DNA of 64,000 nt from NCBI RefSeq assembly GCF_036961565.1, contig NZ_JBAMDD010000007.1:124001-188000 (forward strand), written 5' to 3'. The notes beneath the pieces were generated by a model. That model did not search any database and had not been told where the DNA came from. It was given only the letters and a program-made list of their open reading frames with translations. Below are positions 59,835 to 64,000 of this stretch, piece after piece. Numbering within the stretch: the stretch's first letter is position 1; every line of letters starts with the position of its first letter. Both the position numbers and the translations under genes were made by a program. Origin of the DNA: Chitinimonas sp036961565. Lineage in GTDB: Bacteria > Pseudomonadota > Gammaproteobacteria > Burkholderiales > Chitinimonadaceae.

Positions 59835-60452
59835 ATGACCGACACCTCCTCCCGCCCCCGCCTGGACAAAAGCTGGCTCTACCGCCAGTCGCGCATGCTG
59901 CATGCCTATCTGTCCGCCTTCGCCTTTATCGCGCTGATGCTATTCTCACTCTCCGGCCTGCTGCTGAACCACCCAGACTGGTTCAAGGGCAAAGCCGACA
60001 GCCTGGAGCACACGATTACCCTCACACCAGCCGAGTTGGCCGAAGCCCAGCGCAGCGACGACCCAGTCCGCGCCGCCGCCGCCATCGTGGCCGAACGCCT
60101 GCCGCTCAAGGGCGAATACAAGAGCGGCGAACTGATGGACAGCGAGGCCCAGGTACGCTTCGAAGGCGTCAGCGGCAAATCCGACCTGTTCATCAACCTG
60201 CAGGATGGCCAGGTAGAAGCCACCGTAGAAGCCGCCACCCTGACCACCATGCTGCACGACCTGCACCGCGGCAAAAACAGCGGCGCCGCCTGGAGCTGGG
60301 TAATAGACCTGACCGCCATCCTGACCCTGCTGTTTTCGCTGCTGGGCTATGTGCTTTTCTTCAGCCTGCGCTTTCGCCTGGCTACCAGCCTGAAGCTGAC
60401 GACGGTAAGCCTGGTGATATTGGGCGGGATTATTGTGGTGTTTGTGCCTTGA
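59835..60452 (+). CDS. PepSY-associated transmembrane protein
   Basis: I place the start at the ATG 59835 (MTDTSSRPRLDKSWLYRQSR); the open frame reaches further upstream without conserved content. The 205-residue protein has an N-terminal membrane segment (LSAFAFIALMLFSLSGLLLN) with HAYLSAF motif, a PepSY-like periplasmic part (RSDDPVRAAAAIVAERLPLK, GQVEATVEAATLT) and a C-terminal membrane pair (WVIDLTAILTLLFSLLGYVL, LTTVSLVILGGIIVVFV). These are flavin-linked reductase-like partners, consistent with the upstream ApbE gene. Confidence 0.85.
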   Translation: MTDTSSRPRLDKSWLYRQSRMLHAYLSAFAFIALMLFSLSGLLLNHPDWFKGKADSLEHTITLTPAELAEAQRSDDPVRAAAAIVAERLPLKGEYKSGELMDSEAQVRFEGVSGKSDLFINLQDGQVEATVEAATLTTMLHDLHRGKNSGAAWSWVIDLTAILTLLFSLLGYVLFFSLRFRLATSLKLTTVSLVILGGIIVVFVP

Positions 60453-61450
60453 GGCAGGCCGCTGCAAACCAGAAACATCATAAAGGGGATACACCCTTGT
60501 TTAAGGCATGGGTAGTATCAGCAAGCGGCCTATTCAATGCTGCGCGTTTCATTCAGCACTGTGCGAGCCAGAAAACCGGAAGACGGGCCTGCACCGGCTG
60601 GTGACACACTGGCTGGGTAACAGGTCGTGACATTTTTGATTTGTTCGACCTTTATAGCTTGCCGACCATCACACGTCACCATAACCTCAAACGCCCAGAA
60701 CTCGAACGAATCGCTAAGCGAGCGCCCCACCTGCAGATTACCTTCTTACTCTGACATCTCGCGGTAGCGGACACGCAAGTCCGCGTCGGCTGACAATGGG
60801 TGTTGATGCAAGACACAAAGAGGCCAATGAGGCTCGGCGGTCCCAAGCAATGCAGCACGCTTGGTTCTGGTTACAGTTTCGGCAGTCTGAGTCGTATGTT
60901 GCGTTGAATGGCCATAAACCCAGACAGTTTCTCAAAGCCACCAAAGAAAAATCCGTCAACCAAGATAACAAACAACGCGGTTGTTCCCTACGCGAGAGCC
61001 ACGACAGCAGGATGCATCTGCTTACACCAGCTTCCTGCTACCTAGCAAGTGCGAAGAAACGTGAGTGACCAAGCAGTACTGGTGCCAACTACCACTACAG
61101 ATCGGCATCAAACCACGCGCTGAGCCTCCGCCATATTGCACAAGAGTTTTCCTGTTACCCTGTGTGCCGGTGCTTTTGGGGACGCCCTGGAGCCAAGTCA
61201 CTGGAAACCAGCGCTCAGCCAAGTGAAGCTCTACGACCATCAGCGATAAAGAAATCATTCGGGCCGGGTAGTTGCTATACTGCCTGCCAAGGCAAATACA
61301 TGAACTGGCAGGCGCCAAGAGAAGAGATGGCACCAACCAATTTATTGAATTATCGATTGCACATTGGATTAACTTAATCAACGGCGGATTTTCAATCCAA
61401 CCAATTGAAATGCAATTCAGCATCGACAGACAAACAGAAAGGCATCAAGC
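60453..61450. other. Large intergenic region
   Basis: Nearly 1 kb. Small frames exist (for example 60530-60730 minus and 60796-61068 plus) but none is convincing. GC content falls towards 61450. It may contain degraded foreign sequence; I recognise no element ends. Confidence 0.4.
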
Positions 61451-63013
61451 ATGAAAAAAATATTCATATTAATCGGCATTATCCTGACTTCAGGATGCGC
61501 CACAGTCTCATCGAAACAACAGGATCCAACCTTACTGAAAGATACACATGGTTTAGTTTATGTAAAGCATACTGGCGGCATGCTTAATGCGCATCAAGAG
61601 ACCGTGCTACGATCGCGAAAGACGGGGGAAAAGTTTACTCTCTACCCAACCGAAGCATATGCTGCAACCGCTTCGCGCTGGCTACCTGCTGGTGAATATG
61701 ATGTGGACGGCATGTTCAAGGATAGCAGCCCACACTATACACCCATCAAAGTAGAGGCTGGCAGAATGACTGATCTCGGGGGATTGATGTTCTTCGATTT
61801 AGGTAATTACGAAAGAACCTTGCTGCCGTTTCGACACCCAGAATTAACCCAGCAGGCAACGACCTTCGCCGAGCAACATGCAGCAGTTCTTGTGTCGAGA
61901 GAGCGCATCGATTGGCAACCTGATCGCCCTCCGCCTGCGCAAGCCACACCCTCAGGAACATCGGGGGTTGGATTGGTCGCAGATGTGCTGATGAATATCT
62001 CCCAGCATGCCAATCGTCCTAGCCTTAACAAGCAACTAAAGGAAGCCGACTCCATTCAAAAATTCTATGAATTGGTCCGTATCCATCAAATACCCTGGAG
62101 CAGTGTCGGCAGCGCTGAAAACCAAGGCGTACAGTATTTTGGAGCCTCGTTAGGACAAATCCGAACCCGAGATGCGGCAGGCGCCTGGCACGCAATAGAT
62201 ACCGGCACCCTATCGCAAATCAATGCGATATATGCTCAGGAAAAACGTATTGTCGCAATTGCAGAGAGCGGCGAGATTCGTACCACGGATGAAATTCATC
62301 AGAGTCCATGGCATGCCATCGGCAAACTTCCGGAAAACTTGACTCCCTTCGGAATACACAAACTGGGTAGCGAATTCATCATTGTAGCAGGCAATCGTCA
62401 TCGGCCAGATATGAACGTCGGATGGAATGCGATCCATATCTTCTCTACCGTATCGGGAGATTTCTCTAACCTCAAGGAGATAAAAAACATTAAACGATCG
62501 CACTTCTTTATCTTGCCGCAAGCCTACATTTATAATGAAAATTATTTCTTGAGCATGGAGACCGATATACAACGCTACTCCCCTCGTGACGGAGTATGGG
62601 ATACTATCTATCCAGGGCATCGCACTACCCAATTTCTTCTAGCTGCCGAGACAGGTTTTCTAACCGCGTTCGAAGAGAACGGAGTATTCTCCAAACTAAG
62701 TGTGTCGTCCGACCTAGGACAAAGCTGGGAAAAGATAACACAGCCTTCTTATCCAACCTTTGAAGTTGCGTTCCATGACAAGGAACACGGACAGGCCATC
62801 AGGGCCAATCCCGGCGCCTTTAGCTCTTCTTGGGAGCTGGTGCAATTCAACGTTAATAGCAATCGATGGGATACCATATCCGAGAGCCCTAAGGGATTAT
62901 GCCGCCGCGTGCTGAGTGATATAAGAAAACGGAATTTCTATTGCTTTTCCGGCATCGGAGATATTTTCAGATTCTCCCCGGGAGAATTGACGGCTGAGTC
63001 TTTGCTGAAATAA
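61451..63013 (+). CDS. AT-rich lipoprotein with a sialidase-like beta-propeller
   Basis: The 520-residue product carries a lipobox (LTSGC, C16) after a signal sequence. The central region has WD/BNR-type repeats that alternate IRTRDAAGAWHAIDTGTLSQ, IRTTDEIHQSPWHAIGKLPE and SVSSDLGQSWEKITQPSYPT, consistent with an asp-box propeller. It is noticeably more AT-rich than its neighbours and interrupts the iron-uptake cluster. Function is unknown; a surface- or periplasm-exposed binding or hydrolase role is possible. Confidence 0.75.
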   Translation: MKKIFILIGIILTSGCATVSSKQQDPTLLKDTHGLVYVKHTGGMLNAHQETVLRSRKTGEKFTLYPTEAYAATASRWLPAGEYDVDGMFKDSSPHYTPIKVEAGRMTDLGGLMFFDLGNYERTLLPFRHPELTQQATTFAEQHAAVLVSRERIDWQPDRPPPAQATPSGTSGVGLVADVLMNISQHANRPSLNKQLKEADSIQKFYELVRIHQIPWSSVGSAENQGVQYFGASLGQIRTRDAAGAWHAIDTGTLSQINAIYAQEKRIVAIAESGEIRTTDEIHQSPWHAIGKLPENLTPFGIHKLGSEFIIVAGNRHRPDMNVGWNAIHIFSTVSGDFSNLKEIKNIKRSHFFILPQAYIYNENYFLSMETDIQRYSPRDGVWDTIYPGHRTTQFLLAAETGFLTAFEENGVFSKLSVSSDLGQSWEKITQPSYPTFEVAFHDKEHGQAIRANPGAFSSSWELVQFNVNSNRWDTISESPKGLCRRVLSDIRKRNFYCFSGIGDIFRFSPGELTAESLLK

Positions 63014-63503
63014 GCGACGATATGAATTTCCGACGCGGATGCACACAATAGTTGGCAGCGCCAATTAAAACAGACAGACGGTATCAAAAGGTGGTGCTGC
63101 ATGTGTGGAAAATTCAGTATGGCAAATACTCCCAGAACAGCCCCGCTTCCTCCATGCGGCGGGCTTCGCCTTGCTCAGACCGCACGACCAATTCACCACA
63201 CAACTGCGGGTTGCGTCGGATATAGTATTAGTCCAACCCGGAGTATGCAGAGCTACTAGCAAAACACTAGCGTTGCCACTCCTTGCTGGGCAGCTTATAA
63301 CCAAGTTGCCCAGCCTCTACTCTCAACCCGGCGTTAAATTCCACAAGCATCGCCACCTCCTCTACGCTAGCGATGCGACACGGCGCATGAGGCCTCGCAT
63401 CCCTGGCCATCCACGCAGTTTTTACAAACTGTAACCTTTTGCCCGAGCTTGCCGTCGCCAGCTTGAGCGATACTGGCGATGAATTCTCATTCCCATTCGA
63501 GCC
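63014..63503. other. Intergenic region before the TonB receptor gene
   Basis: Contains the Fur-box-like site near the receptor start. Other frames (63105-63434 plus, 63065-63304 minus) are not convincing. Confidence 0.4.
63474..63499. promoter_or_regulatory. Fur-box-like site upstream of the TonB receptor gene
   Basis: TGGCGATGAATTCTCATTCC and following CATTCG lies only 5-30 bp before the ATG. It shares GAATTCTCATT exactly with 57902-57912. Because it sits so close to the start, repression by Fur would probably block transcription or initiation directly. Confidence 0.6.
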
Positions 63504-64000
63504 ATGTATACCGCACAGTCCCAGCACGCCAGCTTCGCGCTGCAACTCACCGCCCTGACCCTGGCCTGCCTAGGCGCCTGGGCAGAGGAAACCCCTCGCC
63601 CGCCTGCCGCCGCCAATACCCAGGCCGCCCCAGTGGCCGAGGAGATCAAGGTCACCGGCAAGGCCGCCAATGAGGGCGATATTCGTCGCAATCAGCCTGC
63701 CAGCAAGATCATCGTCGGCCGTGATGAGCTGGACAAGTACGGCGACAGCACCGTGGCCGAAGTATTGAAACGCCTGCCTGGCGTCAGTGTCGGCGGCGGG
63801 CCGGGCCGTGGTGGTGGCATACGCATGCGCGGCATGAGTGAGGGCTATACCCAGATATTGATCAACGGCGAACCGGCTGCCCGTGGCTTCTCGTTTGACT
63901 CGCTGTCGCCCGATGCCATAGAACGCATCGAGGTTATGCGCGCGCCGACGGCCGAGCACAGTGCCCGCGCCATTGCCGGCACCATCAATATCGTCCTGCG
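63504..64000 (+). CDS. TonB-dependent outer-membrane receptor (5' part)
   Basis: At least 165 residues of an outer-membrane receptor. A signal peptide (MYTAQSQHASFALQLTALTL) is followed by a linker and the plug domain: PASKIIVGRDELDKYGDSTV, KRLPGVSVGGGPGRGGGIRM, RGMSEGYTQILINGEP and AIERIEVMRAPTAEHSARAI-AGTINIVL. It runs off the window edge. No ribosome site is evident. A Fur-box-like site precedes it, so siderophore or heme uptake is likely, but the ligand cannot be read from the plug. Confidence 0.93.
   Translation, partial: MYTAQSQHASFALQLTALTLACLGAWAEETPRPPAAANTQAAPVAEEIKVTGKAANEGDIRRNQPASKIIVGRDELDKYGDSTVAEVLKRLPGVSVGGGPGRGGGIRMRGMSEGYTQILINGEPAARGFSFDSLSPDAIERIEVMRAPTAEHSARAIAGTINIVL

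Noticed and set aside
60530..61068. Small ORFs in the 1-kb gap after the PepSY gene
   Set aside because: No ribosome sites, odd Cys/Arg-rich composition and overlapping frames on both strands.
63105..63434. 109-codon ORF before the TonB receptor
   Set aside because: No conserved motif and no ribosome site; it ends in low-complexity sequence.

Overview
The window reads as chromosome of a GC-rich (roughly 60-63% by eye) betaproteobacterium. The evidence is the core gene order tig-clpP-clpX-lon-hupB-tRNA-Val-tRNA-Asp-ppiD, the alaA-hom-thrC block, a type II secretion gspL-gspM-gspN tail next to gltX, and Proteobacteria-type long PurL and ThrC. Neisseriales or a neighbouring order is plausible, but the sequence alone does not settle the genus.

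Layout: 1-1553 holds the 5' part of pstS and a Mth938-like gene. 1691-6896 is an amino-acid block (alaA, a GNAT gene, hom, a MOSC gene, thrC), followed by an orphan periplasmic binding protein. A tRNA-Leu(UAA) at 8162-8246 is the left boundary of a ~12.5 kb integrative island ending at a degenerate copy of the tRNA 3' end near 20762-20786. The island carries a P4-type tyrosine integrase, a large AT-rich TIR-STAND-TPR gene, an AlpA-like regulator, a HAD-like gene, an Ogr/Delta zinc finger, several small genes, a P4-alpha-like primase, a DUF927 helicase, an iteron array (GGTGTWAC) that looks like the replication origin, and an RGG-rich disordered protein. This is the plan of a P4-like phage satellite with a defence cargo beside the integrase. 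A second accessory patch (20840-24060) holds an AT-rich DUF6602 gene, a large inverted repeat, an orphan Phd-like antitoxin and an RHH-ParE toxin-antitoxin pair.

24315-28771 contains an SDR, a AAA-type ATPase, an AraC/GyrI regulator and CheR. 28836-37898 is the protein quality-control cluster (PpiD, HU, Lon, ClpX, ClpP, trigger factor), with a recognisable sigma-32 promoter in front of lon. 38342-46365 contains gspLMN, gltX and purL. 46384-56845 mixes an aspartic protease, recQ and a set that may respond to redox or NO: a flavin split-barrel pair, one of them fused to GAF and a DNA-binding-like C-terminus, a COX1-like membrane protein and a hemerythrin. It also holds a beta-propeller protein, a CxxC protein and a second orphan binding protein.

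The right end (56904-64000) looks like an iron-regulated envelope module: a DUF4198 protein divergent from an ApbE-DUF2271 fusion plus a PepSY protein, and a TonB-dependent receptor running off the edge. Fur-box-like sites sharing the 11-mer GAATTCTCATT lie before the first pair and before the receptor. An AT-rich lipoprotein gene is inserted between them.

Beyond genes, the most notable structures are a ~125-bp imperfect palindromic repeat present twice (upstream of pstS and of the araC-type gene), integrase arm-type repeats at both island ends, and the iteron array.
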